Positions 18,805 to 30,081 are shown, numbered from the stretch's first letter. The stretch is 64,000 nt of DNA from Erwinia pyrifoliae DSM 12163 (GCF_000026985.1 NC_017390.1:3335244-3399243); one strand, 5' to 3'. Notes: generated from the letters alone by a model not told the origin. Program-made: numbers and translations.

Positions 18805-18913
18805 ATCCGGCCGGGGCGTTTCACGCTAACCCCTTTTCCGGCTGTCGAAACCCTTCATGGCATCCGGTTCAGATGCCTTCATTCTGCACCTTCTGACGAC
18901 TGCCAGCGTCCTT

Positions 18914-19999
18914 TTAGCTGAAGAAGCGTGCAGACGATTCGGTGATCTGGTCGATAAGCCGGTGCTGATTCACCGCATCCTCAAAGGTTGTGGCCTCATC
19001 TGAACCCGTGGCTTTGTCACGGGCATATGCTGTATAGAGGTAGGCCACATCCTGGGAGCTGGCATCAAGATGGGAGACCGGTAAAAATGCGTATTCAGCG
19101 GGCACGGGCAGTGCTGCAAAAGCCTCGACGCCGTTGCGCATTATCGCAAGCGAATTATCGTCTTTGTTCTCAAAGCCATGCGCATTGGTAATACGCAATA
19201 CGCCCTCCGTACCAGTAATATCGATCTGCAGACCGGTACGATGTTTTTGTCCGCCTTCAAGCTGAATCGAGAATAACCCGCCGTCAGAGAGCGTTCCGAT
19301 AACCATCACCTCATTCGGGCTGGTATAGGGTACTTTCTCGCCCGTTTCGGCAATGGTCGTAAGCGGAAACTGGTTTTTAACGACGGCGGTCAGCTTTTGT
19401 GGGAAACCCACACCATGGAACAGCATATCGTGGAAGTGACCACCGTAAATCGACAGCAGTTCGGTGAAATTGGCCGCATCCAGCGCCCACCGGGCGAACT
19501 CTGGCATCACCTCACCAAAGGCGTCAATGCCTACCGACATGCGTACCGCCCTGATTTTGCCAACGCAGCCCTGCTTAATCAGGTCGTGCCAGTAACGAGA
19601 GCTGGGCGAGAAGCGACGCTGAAGGCCGACGATATGCTTCACGCCTTTCGCGCGCGCCAGCGCCAGAATCTGTTGTGATTCCGCAGTGGAGGTGGAAAGT
19701 GGCCATTCGCTGTAAACGTCCTTACCGGCTTCGATCACCGCCTTTGCCAGCCGCCCGTGCTCGGGCGTGGGCGCCAGCACCACGACCAAGTCGATGTCCG
19801 GACTGGCCAGCAGTTCATCCGGGCTGGCGTAAGCCCGAGCGATCCCGAACTGAGCAGCATATTTCTCAACTTTTTCCTTATTGCGGCCCGCAAGCGCGAC
19901 GATGTCAAAATTGTCCAGCGCCAGCAGTGTGGGAATATGGCCGTAACGCGCCCATCCCCCGGTGCCAGTGATACCCACGCGAATTTTACTGATACTCAT
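18914..19999 (-). CDS. Gfo/Idh/MocA family oxidoreductase
   Basis: This is 361 aa from MSISKIRVGITGTGGWARYG, preceded by AGGATG spacing that supports this start. A longer frame to 20083 has no RBS. The Rossmann domain shows GITGTGGWARYGHIPTLLAL, VVVLAPTPEHGRLAKAVIEA and the EAGKDVYSEWPLS motif; the latter usually reads EKP, so the lysine is replaced. The C-terminal alpha/beta domain has LLSIYGGHFHDMLFHGVGF. It is probably an NAD(P)-dependent sugar or polyol dehydrogenase in the cytoplasm, substrate unknown. It is divergent from the broken LysR gene at 20378. Confidence 0.82.
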   Translation of the reverse strand: MSISKIRVGITGTGGWARYGHIPTLLALDNFDIVALAGRNKEKVEKYAAQFGIARAYASPDELLASPDIDLVVVLAPTPEHGRLAKAVIEAGKDVYSEWPLSTSTAESQQILALARAKGVKHIVGLQRRFSPSSRYWHDLIKQGCVGKIRAVRMSVGIDAFGEVMPEFARWALDAANFTELLSIYGGHFHDMLFHGVGFPQKLTAVVKNQFPLTTIAETGEKVPYTSPNEVMVIGTLSDGGLFSIQLEGGQKHRTGLQIDITGTEGVLRITNAHGFENKDDNSLAIMRNGVEAFAALPVPAEYAFLPVSHLDASSQDVAYLYTAYARDKATGSDEATTFEDAVNQHRLIDQITESSARFFS

Positions 20000-20377
20000 C
20001 CTATTCTCTCTTGTTGTCAGGTGAACGTAATGTGGAAAACCGGCACGAATCAACCCTGTGCGGCAGCGGAGGCATCCCGCCATGCTTCTCTTATGGTCAT
20101 TTATTCTGGCTGGTTGCCATCATGTCCGGCACGGCGGTTTCGGCCACCGGAGTAGCTGAAAGTAACGATCCAAGGGCGTATTTCTTCATGATGACTGCTC
20201 ATTCGCACGATGTATCTCCGGCTTTAACGCCGTTATCGGGTTAATGACAGTCAGCCCAATGTGCTTCCGGCAGCACAATAATATGATCATAAAGACTGGT
20301 AATTAATGGGGTCTGAGGGCATAAGATAAATGACAAAAATATCACTAATAGCCGGGCAAAAAAGAATGATAGAAAAA
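20000..20377. other. Divergent promoter region between oxidoreductase and LysR
   Basis: About 380 bases without a supported gene. It must hold the two divergent promoters. No clear hairpin or LysR T-N11-A dyad stands out by eye. Confidence 0.35.
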
Positions 20378-21285
20378 ATGAACGGGATGGAAGTGTTTGT
20401 CCATGTCGCACAGACCAGAAGCTTCGTGGCAACCGGAAGGGTAAAAGGCATTTCGTCATCGGCGGTGAGTAAAAGCATTTCCCGGCTGGAAGAGCGTATT
20501 GGCGTCCGTCTGTTTCAACGTAGTACGCGTTCGGTACGCCTGACGTCTGAAGGAGAAGTTTTCCTGGAACGGTGCCAGCGAATTTTTGGTGAAATTCAGG
20601 CGGCGGAGGATGAGTTGTCTGCCATGACACAACGGCCGCGCGGAAGACTTCGCGTTGGCTTGCCACTCGCCGGCGGGCTGATGCTGCCGATAATTTCTGA
20701 ATTTATGCAACGCTACCCGGAGATAGAACCAGACCTGGATTTTTCAGACAGGCTGACTGATGTTATCGAAGAGGGAATGGATGTCGTCATTCGTGGTGGC
20801 GACCTGAGTGACTCACGACTGATATCCCGCAAGCTCGGCTCTTTTCGCCTCTGCATTGTTGGCTCTGAAGAGTACTTCACGCGTTATGGAACGCCCACCC
20901 GCCCGGATGAGCTGACGACCCATGCCTGCCTTCATTATCGTTTTCCGAACTCAGGAAAACTTGCCATCTGGCCGTTTAAACAGCAGGTCGAATTAGCTAA
21001 AGGTCAGCCCATTCCGTCTACGCTGATTTGCAACAGCCTGGAAGCCCTGCTGTTTATGGTAAAAAAAGGTCGTGGTATTGCCTGCCAGATTTTTCAGTCA
21101 AAGAGGCACTCAACACCGGAGAGCTGAGAACCATATTTAATAAAGACATCGAACACACCACCACCTTCCACATCCTCTGGCCAGGCTCGCGTCAGATGAC
21201 GCCCAAAGTAAGGGTTTTTGTTGATTATATGACAGAGACTTTCGATAGTTTTATGATGAGAAAGCCCAGACAGACAAAAGCATAA
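20378..21285 (+). pseudogene. LysR-family regulator with C-terminal frameshift
   Basis: From MNGMEVFVHVAQTRSFVATG the gene encodes a normal LysR HTH (SSSAVSKSISRLEERIGVRL, RSTRSVRLTSEG) and most of the effector domain up to LLFMVKKGRGIAC near 21085. The frame then runs to an early stop at 21127, while the expected continuation LPDFSVKEALNTGELRTIF...ILWPGSRQMTPKVRVFVDYM is in the next frame to 21285. The expected GIACLPDF would need GCC TGC CTG CCA; the sequence has GCC TGC CA, so a 4-base CCTG unit seems lost. Loss of ~45 terminal residues probably impairs the effector domain. It is divergent from the Gfo/Idh gene it may once have controlled. Confidence 0.72.
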
Positions 21286-21447
21286 AGTTGAAAGTCATTA
21301 AGTTCGCGTAGCGTTGAAGGATTTTAAAACTCAAATAGCAATCTCTCTTTCTAAATTTAACCGGAAATATTTTGCCATTAAAATTCCTGATTTTTCTGTA
21401 AAATAAAGGGTAAAACATGGTGTACCCTTAGACTTTACCTGCGCTCT

Positions 21448-21500
21448 ACATACAGGGCAGATATGTCTATGGGCATGAGGTATGACACATACAGGGCAGA
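21448..21500. repeat. Two 14-bp direct repeats
   Basis: ACATACAGGGCAGA occurs at 21448-21461 and 21487-21500. Each is followed after 3 bases by TCTATGG, so the repeat is effectively 24 bp with 3-4 mismatches. It lies just downstream of the membrane-protein gene at 21520-21786. Origin unknown. Confidence 0.6.
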
Positions 21501-21519
21501 CTCTTCTATGGAAGCGGGG

Positions 21520-21786
21520 TCAATCCATCAGATGCACCTGCTCAGGTTGTTTCTCCAATTGCGGTTGGACGGGATTTTTCTCGCTCAGGGTTGTTGATAA
21601 CTGAACGGCCTGAAATTTAAGTTGCAACAGCCGGGTTTGAAGCTTCTCACCCTGTTGCGCTAATTGCGCATTTTGATGGCGCAGCATACCCATCTGACGT
21701 CGCTGATAACGTAACCACATTATATTGCCGATCGCCACAACGATCAGAATTAATATGGCCAGAACATTGAAGATCATGTGTGGCAT
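21520..21786 (-). CDS. Small membrane protein with coiled coil, unknown
   Basis: This 88-aa protein has one N-terminal membrane helix (IFNVLAILILIVVAIGNIMW). A basic juxtamembrane RYQRRQMG and a predicted coiled coil (residues ~35-72, MLRHQNAQLAQQGEKLQTRL) follow. I do not recognise a family; the layout resembles PspB-like or cell-envelope accessory proteins but no specific motif supports that. It lies isolated between the LysR pseudogene and the dspF-side flank of the Hrp island. Confidence 0.5.
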   Translation of the reverse strand: MPHMIFNVLAILILIVVAIGNIMWLRYQRRQMGMLRHQNAQLAQQGEKLQTRLLQLKFQAVQLSTTLSEKNPVQPQLEKQPEQVHLMD

Positions 21787-21913
21787 AAATATTTCTCCCG
21801 AAGAAACTACCGTAAGTATCGTGTTTCTCTTAGCGGGTAAGAGGCTGTTGCGGTATCACGCTTACCCGGGCTGCTGAAGATTAACAGTAAGCTGGATTGA
21901 TGCGATATTCCTG

Positions 21914-22294
21914 TTATTCATTTCCTGTTTTATATGTAAAAAATGTCGCCAGAGCCAACGCAGCAGAGTACCGACCAGCGTACTGCGGAGGCGGGTAATC
22001 ACCAGCGTCATAAGATGGACTGTTTTGCTGTTCATAGCTGTAAAATCCGCCGAGGAAGCCAGTAAAACTGGAAATTACTGGATGACTTGTAGCCGCCATC
22101 CAACACCATTTAGCTCCCGCGACGTATTTTCGCAACAGCTGGAAGCACTCACTGTCGCTAATCTTATTTAACACCACAGCGCAACCAATAAATAATATAA
22201 ATATAGCCCCTGACCAGGGAATATAAATATTTATTTTTATTGCAAAGTCAATATTTCCTGAGTAAAAAATAAGCAACGAGAAAACGGCAATCAA
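21914..22294 (-). CDS. Hypothetical membrane protein, unknown
   Basis: This 126-aa open frame has two hydrophobic segments in its first 45 residues (MIAVFSLLIFYSGN; WSGAIFILFIGCAVVL). A further weak one lies near the C-terminus, separated by a Pro/Tyr-rich DYPPPQYAGRYS stretch. It is in AT-rich DNA and I recognise no family. It could be a real small envelope gene or a degraded one. Confidence rests only on length and composition. Confidence 0.35.
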   Translation of the reverse strand: MIAVFSLLIFYSGNIDFAIKINIYIPWSGAIFILFIGCAVVLNKISDSECFQLLRKYVAGAKWCWMAATSHPVISSFTGFLGGFYSYEQQNSPSYDAGDYPPPQYAGRYSAALALATFFTYKTGNE

Positions 22295-22424
22295 TCATTT
22301 CTGCATCAGACCACAACGGCCCTGATTTCATTTCTTAATCTGAACAGTAATAGTATAAGTCAACTTATTTACCTGATAAATAAAGGAGGTATTAATTCAT
22401 ATTCGAAGCTTCTATAAAATGCAA

Positions 22425-23225
22425 TCATGGCAATAACTCCTTAAGTTTAGCGGTAAAACAATTATGCCTTTTATCTTTTTTTAAGGTGTTAACATAAATA
22501 AAAAGGGGGCAGTGTGAAATGACAGGAAGAGACTGGTAATCTTTTACCATCGTATTCTTAGGGGGAAGGCGAAACAGCAGCCCTTCGCCGCTTTTAAATG
22601 TGGACTGAAGATGTGATGGATTATCAACCTGCCTCAGCACACCGCTTCCTCCTCGTGCATGAAGTTCAGCGAGCGATCGCTGGAAGTATTTTAGCTTCTT
22701 GGTCTCACTTTCAGCTAAAATTGGCATATGTAACCACTTATCCCCCACATTTTTAGAACAGCAAAGCTCCAGAACCAGGTCCATTCTTATCGGTTCAAAA
22801 TGCATCGGAAATTCTACAGGCTGTAGGCTGATATATATATCGTCATCAGGATGGATGCACTCTGCATATTTTATCGATGAGCACTTTGGCAGTGCACTCT
22901 CACTGATAGTCAGCAGATCCGATAATATTGATGTTGATATATAAGGCGAGGCAATCAAGAACTCTTGCTGCTCCGGATGTCTTCTTGTCATATTTTTCAG
23001 CGCCATGTAAAGCGGTAAAAGCTGCTGATAGATACAATCCGCTGCCGGGGTCGGGGTGATATTATTTCGTTCAATAATGAAGAGTTGTTCACCCACCCAA
23101 CCTTCAGTGAGTTTTAACATACGTGAAACAGGTGGTACCGTCAGACATAGCTTATCAGCTGCAGTTTTCAGACTTTTTTCCTGATACAGAGTGATAAAAA
23201 CCTGCATCGATTTAGATATAAACAT
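22425..23225 (-). CDS. LysR-type HTH protein flanking dspF
   Basis: This 266-aa protein has an N-terminal LysR-type HTH: MFISKSMQVFITLYQEKSLK, TAADKLCLTVPPVSRMLKLT, VGEQLFIIERNNITPTPA. The rest is shorter and less conserved than a standard LysR effector domain (usual total ~295-310 aa). It contains EFLIASPYISTSILSDLL and ends near RHNCFTAKLKELLP. It is low in GC compared with dsp genes. It lies 720 bases beyond dspF, same strand, with its own promoter region. Target unknown. Confidence 0.65.
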   Translation of the reverse strand: MFISKSMQVFITLYQEKSLKTAADKLCLTVPPVSRMLKLTEGWVGEQLFIIERNNITPTPAADCIYQQLLPLYMALKNMTRRHPEQQEFLIASPYISTSILSDLLTISESALPKCSSIKYAECIHPDDDIYISLQPVEFPMHFEPIRMDLVLELCCSKNVGDKWLHMPILAESETKKLKYFQRSLAELHARGGSGVLRQVDNPSHLQSTFKSGEGLLFRLPPKNTMVKDYQSLPVISHCPLFIYVNTLKKDKRHNCFTAKLKELLP

Positions 23226-23944
23226 ACAAACATCCCTTTACTGTAAATACAGGTAGTTATACATATCATTAGGAATAATCCCATAACCTTTTTTATTATG
23301 AATAATAAAAAAAAAGGTTTTACCCTAAAATCAGAAGAAAGAGATGAAAAGTGACTTAAAAATAGGCGAAAAAGGCAGGGGAAACCAACAAATGTACGCG
23401 ATCTGTCTTGCGTTTTTCCAAAATATGGATTTTTCTAATGAACATATTAATTAATTTTCTTCACTTCCCTATAGAAGAATCATTTTTTGATAGTATTTTA
23501 TCAGGAAATAATATTGTGACGGGAGCCTCCCCCAACCTTGACATTCTGTAACGGCTGTCTGAGTCGTCTACGGCAGAGGGTCTGTGGTATTTTTATCACC
23601 GCACGGTGCGCTTAACCCTATTTCCCCAGCCATACACATCAGATATTTATCTGCACCTTTGCATCGCGCACCAGTTCGAACGACAGAGTCAGGGTTATTA
23701 AGGTCAACATGACTTAAGAGGGTTATCCATATTTTATAAAGTTATTCAACACAAGCCTATAACGGCAACATAAATATAAATCCCTCAGTAATAAAACCTT
23801 TATATTTTTGCGAATAGAGAAGCCTGGCAAAGCGGAAGCAATGACGCATAAAAGAGCAGGCCTTTTAGATATTCAGAATTCTTGCTATTGATTGTCACCT
23901 AAGTAAAATGACCGCTGGCACCTCAATGCCAGCCCGCCCATATA
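23226..23944. other. Long intergenic region between dspF and LysR-type gene
   Basis: About 720 bases of AT-rich sequence without a supported ORF. It holds the promoter of the LysR-type gene and, at 23914-23933, the terminator hairpin after dspF. I found no hrp box and no IS end by eye; decayed coding sequence cannot be excluded. Confidence 0.4.
23914..23933 (-). terminator. Probable terminator after dspF
   Basis: The stem GCTGGCA / TGCCAGC (7 bp, 6-base loop) is followed on the minus strand by GGTCATTTTACTT. It is 11 bases past the dspF stop. The T-run is imperfect. Confidence 0.5.
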
Positions 23945-24364
23945 TTATGCCGCGCTACTATCGTCTGATTGTGCTATATACTCACGTACTTCTGCCGCCT
24001 GTTCGATAAAGCCGCTAATGATATCGCTAAAACTCGCTTCATCCAGATGCTCCAGCGGCTGCTGAAAACATAAACGCACATTGTGCAGTTCGTCCAGCGC
24101 CAGCCAACAGCCACGCATGGCCGCCATCTCAAAATTCAGCTGCAATAACATCGAATAAAGCGTTATTGATGTCTGTGGGTCGGTCTCAATGATTCGGCAG
24201 TGAAGCAACAGGCTGTCGCTGTGTTCCGGTATTTCCAGCACCGCCGCCTCCTCATTTTGTTCATTATACAGGGCGCATACCCCGTCTTTCAGATGAATAG
24301 GCGTTTTACACCCGGCGGAAAAATACTGTAAAAACCGTTCAACCTGCTGCTGTGACGCTGTCAT
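23945..24364 (-). CDS. dspF: DspF (DspB), type III chaperone for DspE
   Basis: This 139-aa acidic protein is the size known for E. amylovora DspF. It belongs to the small class I T3SS chaperones: N-terminal helix (SQQQVERFLQYFSAGCKTPI), beta region with LLLHCRIIETDPQTSITLYS, and C-terminal helix FSDIISGFIEQAAEVREYIA. It binds the N-terminal part of DspE in the cytoplasm and keeps it secretion-competent (established for the family). It lies 61 bases downstream of dspE in the same operon, so expression depends on the dspE hrp box. Confidence 0.93.
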   Translation of the reverse strand: MTASQQQVERFLQYFSAGCKTPIHLKDGVCALYNEQNEEAAVLEIPEHSDSLLLHCRIIETDPQTSITLYSMLLQLNFEMAAMRGCWLALDELHNVRLCFQQPLEHLDEASFSDIISGFIEQAAEVREYIAQSDDSSAA

Positions 24365-24425
24365 GAATGTCGCTCCTTATTGCGTGATTTTCTCGTCGGT
24401 TCTGTTAATGGCAACAACATGCTCA

Positions 24426-27400
24426 TCAGCTCTTCATTTCCAGCCCTTCCTTCTTCAAATCAGAAAGCGCAGATGCGACCTGCGGATTAGCCTTAGCAAT
24501 TCCTCCCTCCAGGGCAAATCGCCGAGGGATGTTCTGATCCTGGCCGTATTTGAAATTGATGCTACCGATGTTGCGTTCCATGCTCATGGCGGCGCTGTTG
24601 CTCGCCCCCAGTAACAGCGTTGGGGTATTGAAGCCTTCGCTTTTGCTGACGGCCTGACTGACGCTGACCGATTTAATACGCAAGTTGTTGCGATCCTGGA
24701 AAAGTATTCCTACTTCTTCACGACCGACTTTACCGTCCAGTATTGCCTTTTCCGTCTGCTCACGCAGACCATCTTTCAACTCCATCTCCACGCTGGCGCT
24801 GGTGAACGGCGTGCTTTGCAGCTGCTTAATTAAACCCTTCAGTGCCGGATCGTTATTCATCATGTCACTGAGACGTTTGGCACTGCTCGGTGGTAATGCT
24901 GCATCGAAATGTTTGTGTAGCAGCTCGACAATGCCGTCATTATTTATTTTCGACAGATTCTTGTAACTCGTGCTGTGACTGGCAGAGCCTAATTCCATGC
25001 TGTTGCTGTCCGCAGCCTGTTGACGTAATGCCAGCTTTTGCAGGCTGTGCACCGCTTCATAACGTTCATCACCGACGACATCTTTTGCACTAAAATGCTG
25101 TTGTAAGATATGCAACTGTTCAGCGGGTTTAGCGTCATCTAACTCTTTGAGAGCGGCAAGCATCTTCGTCGTGGAGGTATCCTTGAAGTGTTTACCCAGC
25201 GTGGAGGTCAGTTCGCTGATATCATTGCTGGTCACCGGCTCCGCACGCTTCATTTCCAGGCTGATACTCTGCGAGGTTCGGTTATCCAGCGCCAGCGCTG
25301 CCGAAACGTTAGTCGAGGTAAACGCCGGGAAGGTTCCGACCGGTTTCCCTTCATGCGTGGACGAATGGGCAACACCTAAAGCAGCCGTCAGGTTGGCGCC
25401 GACGTTGCCCCCATTAAGAAAGGTTGGGCGGTTATTGCTGGCCGCAGTCGTGCTGCCAAACTCGCCAGAGGTGAAACTGCGTTCACGCGAGCCGGCAACC
25501 AGGTTTGCCGATGCACTTACCCCGGCAGAAACACGGGCAGTGACGCCATTCGGTTTACTGCCGTCTTCGGTCAGATCGATACCGGCGCGCAGATCCAGAG
25601 TTGCCGAGGTATCGACGCTAAACGTCAGATTACTGCCCTGCTTCATCTGATGTTCGATCCCCTTTTGCAGCAGCTCTGCCGGGGTCAACGTGCCATGCGT
25701 CAAGCCATGAATAAAGTCAGGCAGCTCATCTTCGGTCAGCTTAAACTTCAGGCTGTTTTTTAGCGTACCCTGCACGGTGGCACTCACACCGGCACCAATA
25801 CGAAAGTCCGGGCTGATTTTGTGTTTTTTGCTCAACCAGTCACTGGCGTTACCGGCACTGGTTTTCTTATCGGTCATATAGGGCATCACATCATGCCCGG
25901 TAGCGACTGATATGGTACCGCTCACCCCGCCGTCACGGCCAAAACTGACGCTCAACCCGCCGCTGGTACGGCTGAAGCTCAGGTTATAGGCGCGATCCAG
26001 CGTGATGCCGGCTCCGGGAACCACTGGGACGGGCACCTTCTTGCTAAGTTTAGGCACAAAGACCGTGCTGATGCCCCCGCCATAGGCCCGGCTAAAGCTC
26101 ATACTTTCGCCACTGTCCAGCGATAACAGCGTATTCTTGAGCTTCTTCGCCATCTCCGCACTGCCCTGTGATTCCAGTACGGTGCGCGTGGTTAAATTGA
26201 CGCCGTGGTGCTCTTTTTTAAAGGCATTGATGAAAGATTTGACCGCATCATAATTTGCTTCCAGCGCCTTAGGATGGGTAAAGCCCATGTCGGTGTACTG
26301 CTTCACCGGATTGCCTTCATACCGCTTTTCACGCAGCGTATCGAACTGCTGGCGCAGCTGTTTTATCTGTTCAGCATCGGGTGTATGGTCAGATACCAAT
26401 TTCGCCTTATCGGCCAGCTGATGCAGTTCACCGATGGTCACGGTATCTAAAATCAAACGCGACTTGGTCAGCGCGGTTTTATCATTAGGATCGCGCTGGC
26501 GGCCCAGTGGGATCTCACCCTTCTGATGGCTCATATCCACCCCGGCGCTGACAAAGTGCCCCAACATGGACTGCAGTTTACTCTGTGCGGATGGCGGCGT
26601 GGCATGCACTGCCTGCTGCAGTGACTGGCTGAGATCCCGACCGGAGCGATTGACGTTAAAGCTCTGTACCAACGCCTTACTGCGCGATGGCTGAAAATCG
26701 CTATTGATTTCACCGCTGCTTTTTAGCACTCCCTGATGTTGACCCAGAACGGTCGCCGATCGGGTCGCACTCTGCTCCAGTTCGTCACGAAAGCGCTTCA
26801 TATCGTTAAGCAATTCTGCGCCTTGTTCGCCTAAATTCATTTTTTCCAGTTTGCTATGCAAATCTTCCTGTGGCGCGTTATGACGAACGTTATGCGCATC
26901 CAGTTGTTTAATCAGCGCCCCCTGCATCTCGTACAGCGGCTTCAGCCCCTCCCGCCCCTGCCAGCTGTGCTGTGTGGCATAAGCGGCATTTTTTATCGGT
27001 CGCGGCGTTGCCATCGTCGGGTTAAACGCATACGCGCGGATCCTGTCAGAAAATTTACTGCTGACCTTGCGCCCTTCGGCACCGGTTACTCCCCCGGCCT
27101 GCGCCGAGAGCTTGACCGTCAACCCGGTTCCCGGGATCACCTTACCTTTCACCCCCTGCATTAACCGGTTAAAGACGGTTTGTGAACCGCTGGTACCCAC
27201 TGCCAACGGCCCGCGTTCAGGTGCCGCATAGGCGTGCCAGCCACCCGCCTTCAACTGATGCTGGCTACCGTCTTCAAAGGTGGCAACCGGTTTGTGCTCA
27301 GGGTTCATGTCCAGACGTTGCAGCTTACTTTCGCTCTGTGGCAGCGCCAGTTTATGCCAGTTGCTGCCCCCGGCACCGTTCTGCCAGGCCTCGCGCGGCT

Positions 27401-29942
27401 GATGGAACACTTCTCCCTCGTGGGTCAATGCGTACAGGTTCTGCTTGTGGTCGACATGAATGTCTTTCAGTTCCCCACTAAGACCTTCGCGGCTGAGAGT
27501 TTGTGGCGGCCGCTCCAGCTGCTGGGTGCCAGGTTTGATCTGGAAGGAGCGAATGTCCCCTTTTTCCGTCAGCGCCAGGTATTTATTTACCCCAATGACC
27601 GCCATGGCCTGGGCCTTATCGGTTTTATTCAGCCCTTGCAGGGCGTCGCCCGGCTCCGGCTTATTGCGCACATGCGGCAGGGAAAAGACATTATCCGTTC
27701 CGTGCTTGATAGAGGAGGTGCTCTGGTTAATATCCAGGCGTTTCACTTCACCGTCTTTCAGAATGTAGGCCGCTCCGTCCAGGCCTTTTTTCAGCTGCTT
27801 ACAGTCTGATTCCGCGCTGGTCCAGCCTTTGGTCAGCTGGTCAAAATAGTGAAGCTTACCTTCCTGTAGCGCCAGGCTGCCTAAATGCCCCATATCCAGA
27901 ACCTCATGCGGTTCAGGATTGACATGATGCAGCCCCAGCTGGTTGTCGATAACCAGCGCATCGCTCAGGTTCCAGCCGGGGTGGAACTGATGATCGTTGC
28001 CCAACGGGCAGGCATGCTGCTGCTTGAAGTTATCTTTTACCAGCGCGTTGAGCTGGCCGTGGTCGTCATGGAAAAATCCGGAAATCTGGTGGTCATGACC
28101 AAAATGCTCATCGAGCGCATGCTGAGGCATGGCTTTCATATTCAGCTCGTTTTCATCCCCCGACTTTGGCATGGCGGCGCTAAACAGCTTGCCTTCGCTA
28201 TCGGCGACAATCAGCCGCCCATGACTGATTGCGACAGATTGCGCCTCCAGCTCCGGCTTACCGTGCAGTAACCCCTGGTGGGCATCGGCATAATGCAGGC
28301 TGACGTGAATATGGCTCTCCGGGGAGGCATCCAGCGCGGGCATAATACTCATCTTATTGCGGCTGGGGGTATCCGTCAGGATCGCCACCTGCCCACGCTG
28401 ATCAACGGAAAACGATTTGATTTTATCGACCAGCTTTTCCGAGGATTTATTAGCGGAGAGATTATGCAGGGTGCGGTCGTCTTTCAGCGCATAGAGCTTA
28501 CCGTCTGCCTGGCGTGACAGCTGGCTGTGGGTGTCTTTATCCGCAGACTGCCATACGCCCAGCTCCGGATGCAGAATATGAATTTTGTCGTCATGCAGGC
28601 GGATTGACTCCCCCTGCGGCCGTGCTGCGCCAGCCGGATGCTGCCAGATGCCGGTCAGTAAGGAACGGTGCGCTTCCCCCGGTTGATTTAGCATGGTTTT
28701 ATTGTGGCTTTCATTACCGCTACCCAGCGAGATCTTGCCGCTTTTACCGTCTACGTTGACGGAGCCAGTACCGGCCTGCGCCAGCCTGGTCTTTATGTCG
28801 CCCGGGTGGCTGTTATGCAGCACGCTATAGCTGGTGGCGGTACTTTTGATATCAAACAGGCGGCCTTTATTGTCCAGCAGCAGATGCTGGCTGCCGTCGC
28901 TGCTGGCATGGTGCGCCAGATAGTGCTGAGCGTCTTTACCCAATGTCTGCTTTAACAGCGTATTAAGCGCGGGTGGATTAGTTGATGCCAGCTGCAACTT
29001 GCCTTTATCCAGCGCTACCGCCAGCGGCGTCACCCCGGCTCCACTTCCTTTCAGCATCGACTGCGGCTTAAGGGGTGACTGCGTCGAATCTGTCCCCTCA
29101 AGGACGCTTTCCGCAATCGCAGTCAGTTTGGGCTGATACCTGGCGGCTGTCGGTGTGGTAACGCCGAGTTTGGGCGGCTGCGGTGGATTTTCCCGCTCGC
29201 GCGCCAGCCGCTGTTGATGCAGTTGCTGGAACTCGCTGTCGTCATCTTCATGAGCGATCTCCCCCTTACCGGTATGGGCCGTTGCCGCCTTGCTGGTGGA
29301 GCCAACCGGCAGTTCTTCAATTTCGTGGTGGCTACCCGGGATGCGCGGCGGCGAGTGGTGCAGGCGTTCGCCCGCGTCGGCTGAAGCCGGATGAGTCATT
29401 TTGCTCAGCATGGTTTGGCGCATCTGGCTAAAATTGTTCAGCTGATGCTGTTTTTGCTGCGTTGATACCTTATCCTCGCCGCTGCCACCTTTCACCATTG
29501 GCCGCCCGGCCATGTCGTCCAGATTGTGGCGTTTAACGCCACCCGAACGGGTTAAACGCGCGGCATCTGGCGCGGCCGCCTCATGCTGCGTTTCGCCATC
29601 GTCCTGGGCCAGCAGATCGCGTAATGTTGTCCCTTTGCTGTGGGTGGCGCCCGGCTGGGTCTGCGGTAGCGATTTAGACGATTTCTTCAACCCTAAAAAA
29701 CCCTTCAAACTGAAGGATTTCTTTTGCTGGTGAGCCGCACTGACGCCATCAGCCGCAGTAGATGACTGGTGAACTTTCGGCATTTTCCCGCGATTTTTGC
29801 CTTCTGACGCCAGCGATGCCGCCGCATTTTGCGGGCTGCTGCTGCTGCTGCCCTGTTGCAAGGCCACGCCCTGCCCCACAGGGTTATGCGCCGCTATTTG
29901 TACAGCCGTCTTGTGTTCAGTCCCCTGTAACTTTAATACCAT
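24426..29942 (-). CDS. dspE: DspE (DspA/E), AvrE-family type III effector
   Basis: This 1838-aa protein is identical in length to E. amylovora DspA/E. It is the essential pathogenicity effector injected into plant cells. AvrE-family effectors have a beta-propeller core and, in recent structural work, a pore-forming beta-barrel shape. The N-terminal ~300 residues are low-complexity, Ser/Gln/Pro-rich and disordered (secretion/chaperone-binding zone). A repeat-rich propeller region with repeated LYALxxxG-type strands covers about 350-900. A WxxxE motif (GWTSAESD) is near residue 707. The C-terminus ends [10 protein letters not shown]. The gene is intact and is preceded by a hrp box. dspF follows. 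Confidence 0.96.
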   Translation of the reverse strand: MVLKLQGTEHKTAVQIAAHNPVGQGVALQQGSSSSSPQNAAASLASEGKNRGKMPKVHQSSTAADGVSAAHQQKKSFSLKGFLGLKKSSKSLPQTQPGATHSKGTTLRDLLAQDDGETQHEAAAPDAARLTRSGGVKRHNLDDMAGRPMVKGGSGEDKVSTQQKQHQLNNFSQMRQTMLSKMTHPASADAGERLHHSPPRIPGSHHEIEELPVGSTSKAATAHTGKGEIAHEDDDSEFQQLHQQRLARERENPPQPPKLGVTTPTAARYQPKLTAIAESVLEGTDSTQSPLKPQSMLKGSGAGVTPLAVALDKGKLQLASTNPPALNTLLKQTLGKDAQHYLAHHASSDGSQHLLLDNKGRLFDIKSTATSYSVLHNSHPGDIKTRLAQAGTGSVNVDGKSGKISLGSGNESHNKTMLNQPGEAHRSLLTGIWQHPAGAARPQGESIRLHDDKIHILHPELGVWQSADKDTHSQLSRQADGKLYALKDDRTLHNLSANKSSEKLVDKIKSFSVDQRGQVAILTDTPSRNKMSIMPALDASPESHIHVSLHYADAHQGLLHGKPELEAQSVAISHGRLIVADSEGKLFSAAMPKSGDENELNMKAMPQHALDEHFGHDHQISGFFHDDHGQLNALVKDNFKQQHACPLGNDHQFHPGWNLSDALVIDNQLGLHHVNPEPHEVLDMGHLGSLALQEGKLHYFDQLTKGWTSAESDCKQLKKGLDGAAYILKDGEVKRLDINQSTSSIKHGTDNVFSLPHVRNKPEPGDALQGLNKTDKAQAMAVIGVNKYLALTEKGDIRSFQIKPGTQQLERPPQTLSREGLSGELKDIHVDHKQNLYALTHEGEVFHQPREAWQNGAGGSNWHKLALPQSESKLQRLDMNPEHKPVATFEDGSQHQLKAGGWHAYAAPERGPLAVGTSGSQTVFNRLMQGVKGKVIPGTGLTVKLSAQAGGVTGAEGRKVSSKFSDRIRAYAFNPTMATPRPIKNAAYATQHSWQGREGLKPLYEMQGALIKQLDAHNVRHNAPQEDLHSKLEKMNLGEQGAELLNDMKRFRDELEQSATRSATVLGQHQGVLKSSGEINSDFQPSRSKALVQSFNVNRSGRDLSQSLQQAVHATPPSAQSKLQSMLGHFVSAGVDMSHQKGEIPLGRQRDPNDKTALTKSRLILDTVTIGELHQLADKAKLVSDHTPDAEQIKQLRQQFDTLREKRYEGNPVKQYTDMGFTHPKALEANYDAVKSFINAFKKEHHGVNLTTRTVLESQGSAEMAKKLKNTLLSLDSGESMSFSRAYGGGISTVFVPKLSKKVPVPVVPGAGITLDRAYNLSFSRTSGGLSVSFGRDGGVSGTISVATGHDVMPYMTDKKTSAGNASDWLSKKHKISPDFRIGAGVSATVQGTLKNSLKFKLTEDELPDFIHGLTHGTLTPAELLQKGIEHQMKQGSNLTFSVDTSATLDLRAGIDLTEDGSKPNGVTARVSAGVSASANLVAGSRERSFTSGEFGSTTAASNNRPTFLNGGNVGANLTAALGVAHSSTHEGKPVGTFPAFTSTNVSAALALDNRTSQSISLEMKRAEPVTSNDISELTSTLGKHFKDTSTTKMLAALKELDDAKPAEQLHILQQHFSAKDVVGDERYEAVHSLQKLALRQQAADSNSMELGSASHSTSYKNLSKINNDGIVELLHKHFDAALPPSSAKRLSDMMNNDPALKGLIKQLQSTPFTSASVEMELKDGLREQTEKAILDGKVGREEVGILFQDRNNLRIKSVSVSQAVSKSEGFNTPTLLLGASNSAAMSMERNIGSINFKYGQDQNIPRRFALEGGIAKANPQVASALSDLKKEGLEMKS

Positions 29943-29984
29943 GACCCGTTGCCCCCACCCTCTGCCATAAACATTAGTTATATT

Positions 29985-30012
29985 TATGTTGCATTTCTCT
30001 GCAACCGGTTCC
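29985..30012 (-). promoter_or_regulatory. hrp box, dspE-dspF promoter
   Basis: On the minus strand GGAACC-N15-CAACATA lies 43 bases before the dspE start. The -35-like GGAACC is perfect; the -10-like element has CAAC for CCAC. It is recognised by HrpL. Confidence 0.88.
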
Positions 30013-30053
30013 CGTCACGGTTAAAAAAAAGTCTGTTTACTGTCACTGTACGC

Positions 30054-30081
30054 GGAACCCTGCCAACGCCACACCCACTTA
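30054..30081 (+). promoter_or_regulatory. hrp box, hrpW promoter
   Basis: GGAACC-N15-CCACTTA is a perfect consensus, 59 bases before the hrpW start. It is divergent from the dspE box with 41 bases between them. Confidence 0.92.

Noticed and set aside
24363-29944. Many plus-strand open frames of 60-190 codons across dspE
   Set aside because: They are antisense shadows of the intact 1838-codon dspE gene, with Arg/Pro-rich composition and no family sequence or RBS.
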